This document shows positions 17,009 through 25,009 of a stretch of DNA of 42,609 nucleotides, piece after piece. The notes beneath the pieces are model-generated. The model was not told the DNA's origin and did no database searches. It saw only the letters and a program-made list of their open reading frames with translations. The stretch is from a virus. The stretch is taken from IMG/VR virus record IMGVR_UViG_3300020601_000863, positions 1 through 42,609 of that record. The stretch is one strand, 5' to 3'. The stretch's first letter is position 1; each line of letters begins with the position of its first letter. Position numbers and translations under genes: made by a program.

Positions 17009-17653
17009 ATGCCAATCACAACATTACAAAATATTTCGATACCTACAGAGGGTGCTGGATCAAACTCATCATTATTGATGCCTAAGTTACAGTATCGCTT
17101 TAGAGTATTTTTAGACAGCTTCGGCACTACTGGTGGACCAGATGGTGTTAGAGAAATTTCAAGACAAGTAGTAGACGTAACTCGTCCAAACGTGAGTTTT
17201 GAACAGATGACTATTGACGCTTATAACTCAAGAACATATCTTGCAGGTAAGCACACATGGGAGCCAATTACACTTACATTGCGTGAAGATGCAAACAACA
17301 ATGTTCAAAAGATTGTTGGTCAGCAGCTACAACGTCAGTTCGACTTCTTCGAACAGTCAAGTGCAGTATCAAGTGGTTCTTACAAGTTCCAAACTAGAAT
17401 TGAAATTCTAGATGGCGGTAACGGCGCAACTGGTGCAAACGTAATTGATCGTTTCCACTTAGTAGGCTGCTACATTGAATCAGCTAACTACAACACGCTA
17501 GCTTATGCTACTAACGAAGCAGTTACTACTTCACTAACTATTCGTTATGATAACGCTATCCAATTTGGTGCAGACGAAGAATTCGTTGGTATTGGAGCAC
17601 CGGTAACAAGAGCTACACAAGCAGCTACCGGCGGTACAGTAGTAACCAATTAA
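17009..17653 (+). CDS. 19: Tail tube protein gp19
   Basis: This 214-residue protein has the T4-like tube fold signature: 'PKLQYRFRVFLDSFG' near residue 25, 'REISRQVVDVTRPNVSFEQM', 'WEPITLTLREDANNNVQKIV', and a C-terminal 'TSLTIRYDNAIQF'. gp19 hexamers stack to form the inner tube through which DNA passes. The length is somewhat above T4 gp19 (163 residues). It lies directly after the sheath gene, the usual order, with its own late box and RBS, and is followed by an intrinsic terminator, so it appears to be a single-gene transcription unit. Confidence 0.92.
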   Translation: MPITTLQNISIPTEGAGSNSSLLMPKLQYRFRVFLDSFGTTGGPDGVREISRQVVDVTRPNVSFEQMTIDAYNSRTYLAGKHTWEPITLTLREDANNNVQKIVGQQLQRQFDFFEQSSAVSSGSYKFQTRIEILDGGNGATGANVIDRFHLVGCYIESANYNTLAYATNEAVTTSLTIRYDNAIQFGADEEFVGIGAPVTRATQAATGGTVVTN

Positions 17654-17682
17654 TAGCAATTAGGTTGGTATAATGCTATTCG

Positions 17683-17718
17683 AAGCGAGAGCTGTTAATT
17701 CAGTTCTCGCTTTTCTTT
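17683..17718 (+). terminator. Intrinsic terminator after gp19
   Basis: The stem GCGAGAGCTG (17685-17694) pairs with CAGTTCTCGC (17701-17710), with one G-U pair and a 6-base loop, flanked by AA and TT that extend the stem, and is followed by TTTTCTTT. This is a standard rho-independent terminator. Confidence 0.85.
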
Positions 17719-17740
17719 ATGTACACGGTTAATCTACAAG

Positions 17741-17748
17741 GATAAATA
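17741..17748 (+). promoter_or_regulatory. T4-type late promoter box, leaderless geometry
   Basis: GATAAATA is followed by exactly five bases (TTTAC) and the ATG at 17754. The only purine-rich stretch upstream (AAGG at 17738-17741) is too far from the ATG for a usual RBS. Confidence 0.75.
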
Positions 17749-17753
17749 TTTAC

Positions 17754-18965
17754 ATGTCGTTAAAAGATCCATATTTACAGAATGTTAATTTAGACTTGCA
17801 CTTGCGAGATGCACGTCATGCTCATCAGTTGTTTAATGAGCACAATCTTGCATTGGCTCCTAAAACTAAGTTCTTGTATCATGTATTGTTTACTCCGATG
17901 CCGGAAGTAGGAAATAGTGCAAATAGCAATACATTTAAATTTCAAAAAGAAATTGGAGTGTTAGTTAAGAGTGCAGATTTACCAAGTTATAGAATTAGTG
18001 TAGAAAATAAACAACAATATAATCGTAAAAAGAATGTACAAACTCGTATAGATTATCAAGATGTTAATATTGTACTGCACGATGATAATACTGGTATCAC
18101 TCGAGGAATGTTAGAAGAATATTATCGTTATTATTTTAATGATGGTAATAATCAAGCATTTAATGGTGCATATGATGCACGTGACAAATATAAAAATGGT
18201 AGCATTCCGGTATACGGAATGAATACTGGAATACGTGGGCCGTTCTTTAATAGTATAACAATATATCAACTTTCTAGAAGAAATTGGTATGCATATACTC
18301 TAGTTAACCCATTAATATCTGCATGGAATCATGGAAATGTTGACTCAAGCAGTGGCGCAGACATGAATTCAAATAGTATTACACTTGCATACGAAGCAGT
18401 TATGTATACGCATGGAATCATCGGTGATAGAGGCGAGCCTGGAGGATTTACTGATGATGCAACTAGATACGATAATGTTATGAGCCCATTGGGGTATGCA
18501 GACAAGAATATGATTGACGCTGCATATGCAAGTGCTGACCCTGCACTTGTTGACGAACGACGAAATGTAGATAATTTTGTAGTTCCTAGAATGACAAACA
18601 GTTCGAATAATTCTCCGCTAGCAGGTATATTTGGAATTTTTAATCAATTACCGGGAGGATTAACTAATACTAGTGTGCCTACAGTTGATTCACAAGCTAA
18701 CACAAGTACTTCACGTATAAACAATGTTTCGACATCTAATAAAGGTGTATCAGCAATAACAGATGCATTTACAACAAATTTATCTGCACTTAAGAGTTTT
18801 GCAGCAAAGGCACTTAATGCAGGCGCGGGCGGAGTTAGCTACGCTGAGTATAATGCTGCATCCCCAGCTGTTCAATCACAAATAGAACAACAACTAACAG
18901 CAGATACTGCAAATAATGCAAAATTACAAAATTTTGCAAATGAAGCAATTAATGCTAGTAAATAA
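17754..18965 (+). CDS. Virion protein with tail-tube-like features (possible tube initiator or second tube protein)
   Basis: This 403-residue protein shows the strand pattern of tube-fold proteins in residues about 35-240: 'KFLYHVLFTPMPE', 'IGVLVKSADLPSYRISVE', 'RIDYQDVNIVLHDD', 'SITIYQLSRRNWYAYTLVNP' and 'NSITLAYEAVMYTHGII'. This is like gp19 and the tube-related baseplate proteins gp48 and gp54. The last 150 residues are low-complexity, Asn/Ser/Ala-rich and end in a helical tail. It could be gp54 (tube initiator), a gp19 paralogue or a neck-side tube cap. The position right after gp19 supports a tail role but does not settle which. It is probably translated from a leaderless late mRNA and followed by a 122-residue protein 14 bases on. 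Confidence 0.55.
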   Translation: MSLKDPYLQNVNLDLHLRDARHAHQLFNEHNLALAPKTKFLYHVLFTPMPEVGNSANSNTFKFQKEIGVLVKSADLPSYRISVENKQQYNRKKNVQTRIDYQDVNIVLHDDNTGITRGMLEEYYRYYFNDGNNQAFNGAYDARDKYKNGSIPVYGMNTGIRGPFFNSITIYQLSRRNWYAYTLVNPLISAWNHGNVDSSSGADMNSNSITLAYEAVMYTHGIIGDRGEPGGFTDDATRYDNVMSPLGYADKNMIDAAYASADPALVDERRNVDNFVVPRMTNSSNNSPLAGIFGIFNQLPGGLTNTSVPTVDSQANTSTSRINNVSTSNKGVSAITDAFTTNLSALKSFAAKALNAGAGGVSYAEYNAASPAVQSQIEQQLTADTANNAKLQNFANEAINASK

Positions 18966-18979
18966 GTTAAGGATAAATT

Positions 18980-19348
18980 ATGGCTACTGCTAAATCAGAT
19001 TCTACAAACCAACAAGATTCTGAACTTACTAAAAAGTTCTTCAACAATTATTATAATACAGAAATATCATATAGTGCAAGCGAAGTTGATGCAGTTATTG
19101 GATATTTTCTTAAAAGAGGTTTTGAGCAAACTGCTGCTATTAATACAGCAAGTGTATTATTGCAACAAGCACATATTGACAATGTTAAAGTATTCCAATT
19201 ATTAGACACATTAAAGGGTGTTAATGATATCCAGTTAAGCAATATTGTTGCACAAATCCTTAATTTAAATAGATCAAAAACTAGTACATTAGGATATAAA
19301 AATCCATCTGTAGGACAACTATTTGATCAAAGAAATATTTTAGTTTAA
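18980..19348 (+). CDS. Conserved small protein of the tail-head block, function unknown
   Basis: This 122-residue protein is mostly helical, with no membrane segment or catalytic motif. The pattern 'ASEVDAVIGYFLKRGFEQTA', 'LLQQAHIDNVKVFQLLDTL' and 'LNRSKTSTLGYKNP' resembles small uncharacterised proteins that I recall in the same place in marine T4-like phages. The ATG follows AAGGA by seven bases and the gene ends one base before gp4, so it is co-transcribed with the late genes. A structural or assembly role is inferred from position only. Confidence 0.6.
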   Translation: MATAKSDSTNQQDSELTKKFFNNYYNTEISYSASEVDAVIGYFLKRGFEQTAAINTASVLLQQAHIDNVKVFQLLDTLKGVNDIQLSNIVAQILNLNRSKTSTLGYKNPSVGQLFDQRNILV

Positions 19349-19349
19349 T

Positions 19350-19787
19350 ATGTCGAGATTTGCACAAGGTAAATTTAATCTAAAAAACCCTGAAAAATAT
19401 GTAGGAAATAAAACTCCTACATACCGCAGTGGTTGGGAATTTACTTTTATGAAATTTTGCGACGAACATGCTGCAATATCTCAATGGGCAAGTGAAGCAG
19501 TACGCATACCTTATAGAAATCCATTAAGTGGCAAGCAGACAATTTATGTACCAGACTTTTTTATTGTTTATGCAGATAAAAACGGAGCACAGCGAGTTGA
19601 GCTTATTGAAGTTAAACCTAAGAACCAATCAATAAAAGAAAACTTAGGCCGTAGCAAACATAATCAAGCACATTGGGTCATTAATCAAGCAAAATGGGAA
19701 GCTGCAAGAGCTTGGTGCAAACAAAAAGGAATTCTTTTCCGTATTGTTACTGAGGATGATATATTTCATCAAGGTAGAAAACGATAA
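19350..19787 (+). CDS. 4: Head completion protein gp4
   Basis: This 145-residue protein matches T4 gp4 (about 150): 'NPEKYVGNKTPTYRSGWEF' near the N-terminus, then 'SGKQTIYVPDFFIVY' and 'VELIEVKPKNQ'. The Asp in 'VPDFF' and the Glu and Lys in 'IEVK' form a PD-(D/E)XK nuclease-like core, as noted for the gp4/TnsA-like family. gp4 is needed to make filled heads competent to join tails. It lies one base after the previous gene and its stop codon overlaps the late box of the terminase small subunit. Confidence 0.88.
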   Translation: MSRFAQGKFNLKNPEKYVGNKTPTYRSGWEFTFMKFCDEHAAISQWASEAVRIPYRNPLSGKQTIYVPDFFIVYADKNGAQRVELIEVKPKNQSIKENLGRSKHNQAHWVINQAKWEAARAWCKQKGILFRIVTEDDIFHQGRKR

Positions 19788-19790
19788 ATA
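19783..19790 (+). promoter_or_regulatory. T4-type late promoter box for gp16
   Basis: GATAAATA overlaps the gp4 stop codon and lies 26 bases before the gp16 ATG at 19817, leaving a short leader with GGAC. Confidence 0.65.
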
Positions 19791-19816
19791 ATAGTAGCAC
19801 ATAATGGACTGGACCC

Positions 19817-20320
19817 ATGACAAAAAAATTAGAAGATTTATTAAATTTACCAGACTCTAAAGATATTATTAAAAATGCAGAGTCTCAGGAAAAAGAACAA
19901 GAAAGTTATGCTCTCAAGGAACAAGAAAAAACGTTTCGTGATATAGCAGAGTTTGATAAAATTGCTAGTGCATTGCCAGCAGTTAAAGGACTAGGCGAGA
20001 TGGCTGATAAAGAGCTTAATGAAATTGCTGACAAAGCAATGGAAGCATATGACGATCTAATGGATCTTGGTATGAATGTAGAAAGTCGTTATGCTAGTAG
20101 AGTATTTGAAGTTGCAGGCGGCTTGCTTAAAACCAGCTTAGATGCCAAGGTTGCTAAACTAGATAAAAAATTAAAAATGGTTGAGCTACAACTTAAAAAA
20201 GAAAAAATGGACAAAGAAGGTAGTACCGGCGATGACGGCATGATCAACGGTCAAGGATATGTTGTTACAGATAGAAACAGTCTTCTAGAGCGCCTTAAAG
20301 GCTTAGATAAAGATAAATAG
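19817..20320 (+). CDS. 16: Terminase small subunit gp16-like
   Basis: This 167-residue, highly charged helical protein has a long coiled-coil-like region ('RVFEVAGGLLKTSLDAKVAK', 'LDKKLKMVELQLKKEKM', about residues 95-135), the pattern of marine gp16 proteins. T4 gp16 is 164 residues. It forms rings that recognise viral DNA and stimulate the gp17 motor. The position between gp4 and the prohead/gp17 block supports this. Small terminases vary a lot in sequence, so the call relies on length, helix pattern and place. Confidence 0.75.
   Translation: MTKKLEDLLNLPDSKDIIKNAESQEKEQESYALKEQEKTFRDIAEFDKIASALPAVKGLGEMADKELNEIADKAMEAYDDLMDLGMNVESRYASRVFEVAGGLLKTSLDAKVAKLDKKLKMVELQLKKEKMDKEGSTGDDGMINGQGYVVTDRNSLLERLKGLDKDK
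20312..20319 (+). promoter_or_regulatory. T4-type late promoter box for the first prohead-internal gene
   Basis: GATAAATA overlaps the gp16 stop codon. A leader with AGAGG (20326-20330) follows, with the ATG at 20341. Confidence 0.7.
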
Positions 20321-20340
20321 TTTATAGAGGATTATATAAA

Positions 20341-20832
20341 ATGAGATCATTTCGCGACATATTAACAGAATCAAAAAAGACCTATGATTTTAAAATAGGA
20401 GTTGCTGGAGAACTTCCAGAGCACTTTGCTGATCATATGGAAACCGCACTTAAAAAGTTTGGTCTTGTTAATCTTACAACAGGTAAAAAAACACCAATTC
20501 AGGAACGTCCACTAGACTTTCCACAATTACAAAATATGGAAGTTACGTACTTTGAAACTTCAGTTGAATACCCAACTACTATACAAGTATTACAAGAGTA
20601 TTTAGGTAAAGCATGTACAGTTGATCAAAGCCGAATTATTGTACGTAATCCAAACGAACCACAAGAACTGTATCAACAAGAAACAGAGGACGAAATATAC
20701 GAACCTTTGATTACTAAAGAAGATATGGGCGGTGAGTCTGCACAAGACAGCGTAGGCGAAAATAGAGTAATGGGTTTGCTCAAAGAACTAGAAAAAGCTA
20801 GCAAAGAACGTGCAGCTACACAGGAGAACTAA
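20341..20832 (+). CDS. Probable prohead-internal protein with capsid-targeting sequence
   Basis: The function is not established. The N-terminus 'MRSFRDILTES' is similar position by position to the capsid-targeting sequence of T4 internal proteins (MKTYQEFIAE), and the 'LTE' at residues 8-10 fits the gp21 protease rule (L/I)-x-E. In T4 this peptide carries proteins into the prohead and is then cut off. The rest (163 residues in all) has a mixed alpha/beta core ('FADHMETALKKFGLVNL', 'MEVTYFETSVEYPTT', 'SRIIVRNPNEP') and an acidic tail. It lies two bases before the next gene, which also has an early L-x-E site. It may be an internal or capsid-inner-face protein. Confidence 0.6.
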   Translation: MRSFRDILTESKKTYDFKIGVAGELPEHFADHMETALKKFGLVNLTTGKKTPIQERPLDFPQLQNMEVTYFETSVEYPTTIQVLQEYLGKACTVDQSRIIVRNPNEPQELYQQETEDEIYEPLITKEDMGGESAQDSVGENRVMGLLKELEKASKERAATQEN

Positions 20833-20834
20833 AA

Positions 20835-21638
20835 ATGAACATGAAAGATATGATCCAGCGCATGACTGCTATTGATGCTGGAAAAACACAATTAAATGAA
20901 TCAGCAGTTGCTGAATGCGGTATGCCGCCGTCTGCACCACCAATGAATCAAGGTACTCCTGTTAGTATGAATGTTAGTTTAAATGCAAGCGGCACTGAAC
21001 ATGTTGAAGATTTAATCAATATGATGAAAAATGCAGGTATGGGCGCAGCAGAGCCAGTTAGTGCTAAAATGCTTTCACCCCGTATGGACATGGAACGTTT
21101 ATCAAGCATTATGGGCGAACCAGACATGGGTCCAGAAAGTGTTGAAGAAGGCGCAGGCGTTGAAATAACCGACGAGTTATGGGACAAAATTGTTGCACGT
21201 AAACAAGAACTTATGGGACCAGATGAAGATGAAATGGAACCAGAAGATGCACAGGATCAAGCAGCAGAAGAAATGGATGTCGATCCAGAAGAACTAAATG
21301 CTTGGTTAGAAGCAAAGTTTGATGAAGGTTATGCTAACGAACCAGACGAAGCGTATGGTGATACACAACTGATGACTAAAGATTTGTCAGGCGGTCTTAA
21401 TCGTGAAAAGAAAAGTTATAAAGTAGTAGCTGGCGGCGATAATCCAATGGAATACAAAATGGAAGTAGAGTCGATTAAAGAAGCACTAATGGCAGCACTA
21501 CAAGAGAAGAAAGCAAAGCCAGACTTCCTTGATGTTGACAAAGACGGCGACAAAAAAGAGCCAATGAAGAAAGCACTTAAAGACAAAGGTAGCAAGCCTA
21601 AAAAAGGTGAAGTACCTCCGCAATTTAAGAAAAAATAA
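20835..21638 (+). CDS. Acidic probable prohead-internal or scaffold-associated protein
   Basis: This 267-residue, very acidic protein has a basic tail. Residues 1-23 contain 'QLNES' with an L-x-E cleavage-like site at 20-22. A segment 'VEDLINMMKNAGMG' near 55-70 resembles proteins of marine T4-like phages. The middle is a Glu/Asp-rich helix region ('DEDEMEPEDAQDQAAEEMDV'), and the end carries 'FLDVDKDGDKKEPMKKA', an Asp-rich calcium-loop-like motif, followed by Lys-rich sequence. No enzyme motif is present. It sits between a probable internal protein and gp17 and ends just before an intrinsic terminator. A role inside the prohead is inferred from composition, the cleavage-like site and neighbours. 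Confidence 0.55.
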   Translation: MNMKDMIQRMTAIDAGKTQLNESAVAECGMPPSAPPMNQGTPVSMNVSLNASGTEHVEDLINMMKNAGMGAAEPVSAKMLSPRMDMERLSSIMGEPDMGPESVEEGAGVEITDELWDKIVARKQELMGPDEDEMEPEDAQDQAAEEMDVDPEELNAWLEAKFDEGYANEPDEAYGDTQLMTKDLSGGLNREKKSYKVVAGGDNPMEYKMEVESIKEALMAALQEKKAKPDFLDVDKDGDKKEPMKKALKDKGSKPKKGEVPPQFKKK

Positions 21639-21660
21639 ACTACGGTGGGGATCGGATCAA

Positions 21661-21687
21661 ATAGGACCTTCGGGTCCTATTTTTTTG
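21661..21687 (+). terminator. Intrinsic terminator before gp17
   Basis: A perfect 8-bp stem (ATAGGACC at 21661-21668 with GGTCCTAT at 21673-21680) has a stable TTCG tetraloop, followed by seven T residues. It ends the gp16/prohead transcript 22 bases after the preceding stop and abuts the gp17 late box. Confidence 0.93.
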
Positions 21688-21695
21688 AGTAAATA
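21688..21695 (+). promoter_or_regulatory. Possible late promoter box for gp17
   Basis: AGTAAATA immediately after the terminator T-tract ends four bases before the gp17 ATG at 21700. It keeps TAAATA but not the first bases of the consensus. GAG at 21687-21689 is a poor RBS, so initiation at or near the start codon is possible. Confidence 0.5.
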
Positions 21696-21699
21696 CAAT

Positions 21700-23280
21700 A
21701 TGGCAAAAGCATTAGACGGCGTTTTAATTAAAAAAGCAAATAAGAAGGAATCATTTACCGAGGCCCAGATTGCTGACCTCATGAAGTGTATGGATCCTAC
21801 GGACGGGTATATGTACTTTGCTCGTAAGTTTGCTTACATACAACATCCAGTAAAAGGTAAGTTGTTATTTGATCCATTTGAATATCAAGAACGCTTGTTA
21901 AAAAGTTATCACAATTTCCGCTTCAACATTAATATGCTACCAAGACAAACAGGCAAAACTACTTGCGCTGCTGTATACCTAGCATGGTACGCAATGTTTA
22001 ATCCGGATCAAACTATTCTTATTGCTGCACACAAATATACAGGTGCTCAAGAGATTATGCAACGCATCCGTTACATTTACGAACTGTGCCCAGATCATAT
22101 TAGAGCTGGTGTTACTAACTACAACAAAGGCTCAATTGAATTTGAAAACGGATCACGTATTGTTAGTGCTACTACAACTGGTAACACAGGACGTGGTATG
22201 TCTATATCACTACTATACTGTGACGAGTTTGCATTTGTACAGCCTAACGTAGCAGTTGACTTTTGGACTTCAATATCTCCTACACTAGCAACTGGTGGTC
22301 GTGCAATTCTTACAAGCACACCAAACAGTGACGAAGACACATTTGCTACTATTTGGAAACAAGCAGAAGATAAGTTTGATGAACACGGTAACGAACAAGA
22401 AGTAGGAATTAATGGTTTCCATAGTTTCCGTAGTTACTGGACGGAACATCCAGACCGCGATGAAAAATGGAAACAAGAAGAACTAGGACGCATCGGCGAA
22501 GAACGATTCCGTCGTGAATACGACTGTGAATTCCTTGTATTCGATGAAACACTTATTAGTAGTTTAAAACTTGCCACAATGGACGGCGCAAGTCCGTTAG
22601 TTAATATGGGACAAACACGTTGGTATAAGAAGCCAACTAGCCAATATACATATGCTGTAGCACTCGATCCTAGTATGGGAACAGGCGGCGATAATGCTGC
22701 TATACAAGTATTTGAATTACCAAGTTACGAACAAGTTGCAGAGTGGCAACATAATACGACTGCTATTCCCGGGCAGATAAGAGTGCTTGCAGATATATGT
22801 AAGTATCTTGCGCAGGAAACAGGGAACCAGAACGGAATTTACTGGAGTGTCGAAAACAACGGTATCGGCGAAGCAGCACTGCTCGTTATAAACGACTTCG
22901 GTGAGGAAAATATTCCAGGATTATTTGTTAGCGAACCAATTAGAAAAGGTCACGTCAGGAAATTCCGTAAAGGTTTCAATACTACACACGGCAGTAAAAT
23001 TACTGCATGTAGTAGACTTAAAACTATGCTCGAAAATGATAAAATGATTATACACAGTAAGCCATTTATATCAGAGCTTAAAAATTACGTAGCAACAGGA
23101 TCTAGTTATCAATCAAAATCAGGACAAACAGACGATCTTGTTAGTGCTGCATTACTTGCTATAAGAATGATGGCAGTACTAAAAGATTGGGATCCAAGAA
23201 TCTACAATACATTTACGCAAGCTGAAAATATAGAAGATTACGAAGCACCAATGCCGATCTTCATTAGCAGCAATTATTGA
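21700..23280 (+). CDS. 17: Terminase large subunit gp17
   Basis: The product (526 residues) has an N-terminal packaging ATPase with Walker A 'LPRQTGKTT' (about 79-87), Walker B 'LLYCDEF' (about 170) and the coupling 'LTSTPNS' (about 205), and a C-terminal RNase H-like nuclease with 'ALDPSMGTGGDNAA' (about 320), 'SVENNGIGEAAL' and 'QTDDLVSAALLA' (about 475). This is the DNA-packaging motor that pumps and cuts concatemeric phage DNA. The frame is open back to 21607, but that part overlaps the previous gene and the terminator. ATG 21700 starts the family-like 'MAKALDGVLIKKANKKESFT'. T4 gp17 is 610 residues; marine versions are usually near this length. Confidence 0.95.
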   Translation: MAKALDGVLIKKANKKESFTEAQIADLMKCMDPTDGYMYFARKFAYIQHPVKGKLLFDPFEYQERLLKSYHNFRFNINMLPRQTGKTTCAAVYLAWYAMFNPDQTILIAAHKYTGAQEIMQRIRYIYELCPDHIRAGVTNYNKGSIEFENGSRIVSATTTGNTGRGMSISLLYCDEFAFVQPNVAVDFWTSISPTLATGGRAILTSTPNSDEDTFATIWKQAEDKFDEHGNEQEVGINGFHSFRSYWTEHPDRDEKWKQEELGRIGEERFRREYDCEFLVFDETLISSLKLATMDGASPLVNMGQTRWYKKPTSQYTYAVALDPSMGTGGDNAAIQVFELPSYEQVAEWQHNTTAIPGQIRVLADICKYLAQETGNQNGIYWSVENNGIGEAALLVINDFGEENIPGLFVSEPIRKGHVRKFRKGFNTTHGSKITACSRLKTMLENDKMIIHSKPFISELKNYVATGSSYQSKSGQTDDLVSAALLAIRMMAVLKDWDPRIYNTFTQAENIEDYEAPMPIFISSNY

Positions 23281-23286
23281 TAAATA
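23279..23286 (+). promoter_or_regulatory. T4-type late promoter box, leaderless geometry
   Basis: GATAAATA overlaps the gp17 stop codon (TGA 23278-23280), and exactly five bases (TTAAC) precede the ATG at 23292. No Shine-Dalgarno sequence is present. Confidence 0.75.
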
Positions 23287-23291
23287 TTAAC

Positions 23292-24965
23292 ATGAGAGAA
23301 TTTGAAAAGATAGGCGAAGACCTTTTTAACAAAATACGTGGACGTTTTCCAAAGGTTACTATTGGCGATGCTAATGGTGAAATAACCAACGAGCCTAGTG
23401 CTGCTCGTTTCTTTGATTTTGATTATAACGGATTAGGCAAAGTAAGCGTAAGTATCAACGAAGATAGCGGTTTAACAGTTATATACTCAAAAGATTTTAT
23501 GGAAAATCAAGACGAAATTACTCGTGATGCTTGGTATGATTTTTTAAAAGAGTTAAGAGTATTTTCAAAAAAACGTATGTTAGATTATAGTGTAAGAGAT
23601 ATAACTAAGTCTAATCTAGATAAAAGAGATTACAAATTCCTAGCAAAACGCCCCGGAGAAGAAACAATGGCTGAATCAAAAATGTACGGAACAAACCGTG
23701 TAAGTTATCAAAAAGTTGATGGCGCAAGACTAGTAGTTAAACATACTGAAAGTATTAATGCTGAAGTTACTGCTAGCCGCACACGTAACATTGGTGCAAT
23801 TTATATTGAAAGCGCAGACGGTGAACGTTTTAAATATCCATTCAAACATTTAAGTGGTGCAAGAGCAATGGCTCGCCACGTAGCAGAAGGCGGCAAGCCA
23901 TTTGATGATTTTGGCACACATATTACTAGCCTAAGTGAAGAAATGTCTAAGCTGCGCAAGTTTAAAAATTACATGGGACGCAGTGCTGTTATGGCAGAAA
24001 GCCTAGCAGGCTATATGGATGCAGTACATGATCGCATTAAGTCAGTTAAGAAGACTATCGAGAGCTTGCAAAAACCTAATTACTATAAAGAATCGTTTGC
24101 AGCATTTGAAACACCAATGATGGAAGATGTTCCTGCAGATGTTGCAGAGAATTGGATTGACCAACTAACTATTAAACAGTTTAACGAAGAACTAGCAGAT
24201 GTATTTCCTTATATTTACAAGCTAGTTAGTGAAGCAACAAAAGCAAAAGAATTAAATGCAGACGACTTGATGTCTGAAATGGATTGCTGGGATGGTTACA
24301 AAAAAGACGGCACACAAGCAGGCACAGGTAAGAACAAAGGTAAACGTGTAAACAAATGCGTACCAGAAGAAATTGCACTAGAGCAAGGCTTTGAAGAAAT
24401 GATGGGTCAATTTGCAGAAGGCTCAAATCCTGCGGTAGAACAAAAGGTAATGAAATTATTTAAAGACTTTGATCTCGAAGCAAACGAAATTGGTGCATAC
24501 GGTGATCCGGACATTAAGAAAGCAATGCAGTTAGTACAAGCAGGTAAGATCGAAGACGCAGCAGATGTAGTTGCTGGCGAATACTTTGGTGATGATGGTG
24601 AAGAAATTCCTGCTATTAACGGTATGTATACAGATCTAGTACAAGATTTGCTCTACGTTACTGGTGCTGACGGATCACCTCAAGAAGGCAACGACAAGGA
24701 AGAAAAAGAACAGAAGACACCATTAGGCGAGTTCATCCTTAGTTACTTTGACAAAGAGTCAGGGCAGTTTCCAAAAGGTGAAACAGCAGTATTGACAATG
24801 ATTGAAAAAGACTACGGCGAGCAGTTTATAGAACCTGCGAAACAGTTTATCGAACAGATTAATGCTAAGTTTGAAGAATTCCAAATGCGCACTCAACCAC
24901 AACAAATGGAAGCACCAGATACAGGCGATTATGACAGAATGAGAGAGTTAGCAGGGTTACGTTAA
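23292..24965 (+). CDS. Large probable capsid-associated virion protein, marine T4-like family
   Basis: I do not recognise a function for this 557-residue protein. Residues 1-125 form a mixed domain ('FFDFDYNGLGKVSVSINEDS'), and about 130-215 another ('YGTNRVSYQKVDGARLVVKH', 'DGERFKYPFKHLSGARAMAR'). The second half is acidic and helical. It contains 'CWDGYKKDGTQAGTGKNKGK' followed by 'NKCVPEE', a motif I associate with structural or prohead proteins of marine myoviruses, and it ends 'DRMRELAGLR'. The start is ATG 23292, not the in-frame TTG at 23277, which overlaps the gp17 stop. Its place after gp17 and its late promoter suggest a particle or assembly protein. Confidence 0.6.
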   Translation: MREFEKIGEDLFNKIRGRFPKVTIGDANGEITNEPSAARFFDFDYNGLGKVSVSINEDSGLTVIYSKDFMENQDEITRDAWYDFLKELRVFSKKRMLDYSVRDITKSNLDKRDYKFLAKRPGEETMAESKMYGTNRVSYQKVDGARLVVKHTESINAEVTASRTRNIGAIYIESADGERFKYPFKHLSGARAMARHVAEGGKPFDDFGTHITSLSEEMSKLRKFKNYMGRSAVMAESLAGYMDAVHDRIKSVKKTIESLQKPNYYKESFAAFETPMMEDVPADVAENWIDQLTIKQFNEELADVFPYIYKLVSEATKAKELNADDLMSEMDCWDGYKKDGTQAGTGKNKGKRVNKCVPEEIALEQGFEEMMGQFAEGSNPAVEQKVMKLFKDFDLEANEIGAYGDPDIKKAMQLVQAGKIEDAADVVAGEYFGDDGEEIPAINGMYTDLVQDLLYVTGADGSPQEGNDKEEKEQKTPLGEFILSYFDKESGQFPKGETAVLTMIEKDYGEQFIEPAKQFIEQINAKFEEFQMRTQPQQMEAPDTGDYDRMRELAGLR

Positions 24966-24974
24966 TCTGCTAAC
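24947..24974 (+). terminator. Hairpin at the end of the late block
   Basis: GTTAGCAG (24947-24954) pairs with CTGCTAAC (24967-24974) around a 12-base loop that holds the stop codon. T-rich sequence follows about 10 bases later. It separates the late block from the gp32 early promoter and may be a weak terminator. Confidence 0.4.
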
Positions 24975-25009
24975 ACTCATAAGTTTTTAAGTTTTTCTTT
25001 AAAAAAGAC

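Noticed and set aside
19350-19787. gp4 as a TnsA-like transposase gene
   Set aside because: The PD-(D/E)XK-like core is real, but length, N-terminus and head-gene context match T4 gp4.
21607-21699. N-terminal extension of gp17 from ATG 21607
   Set aside because: It lies over the end of the previous gene and across a strong intrinsic terminator; ATG 21700 gives the expected terminase N-terminus.
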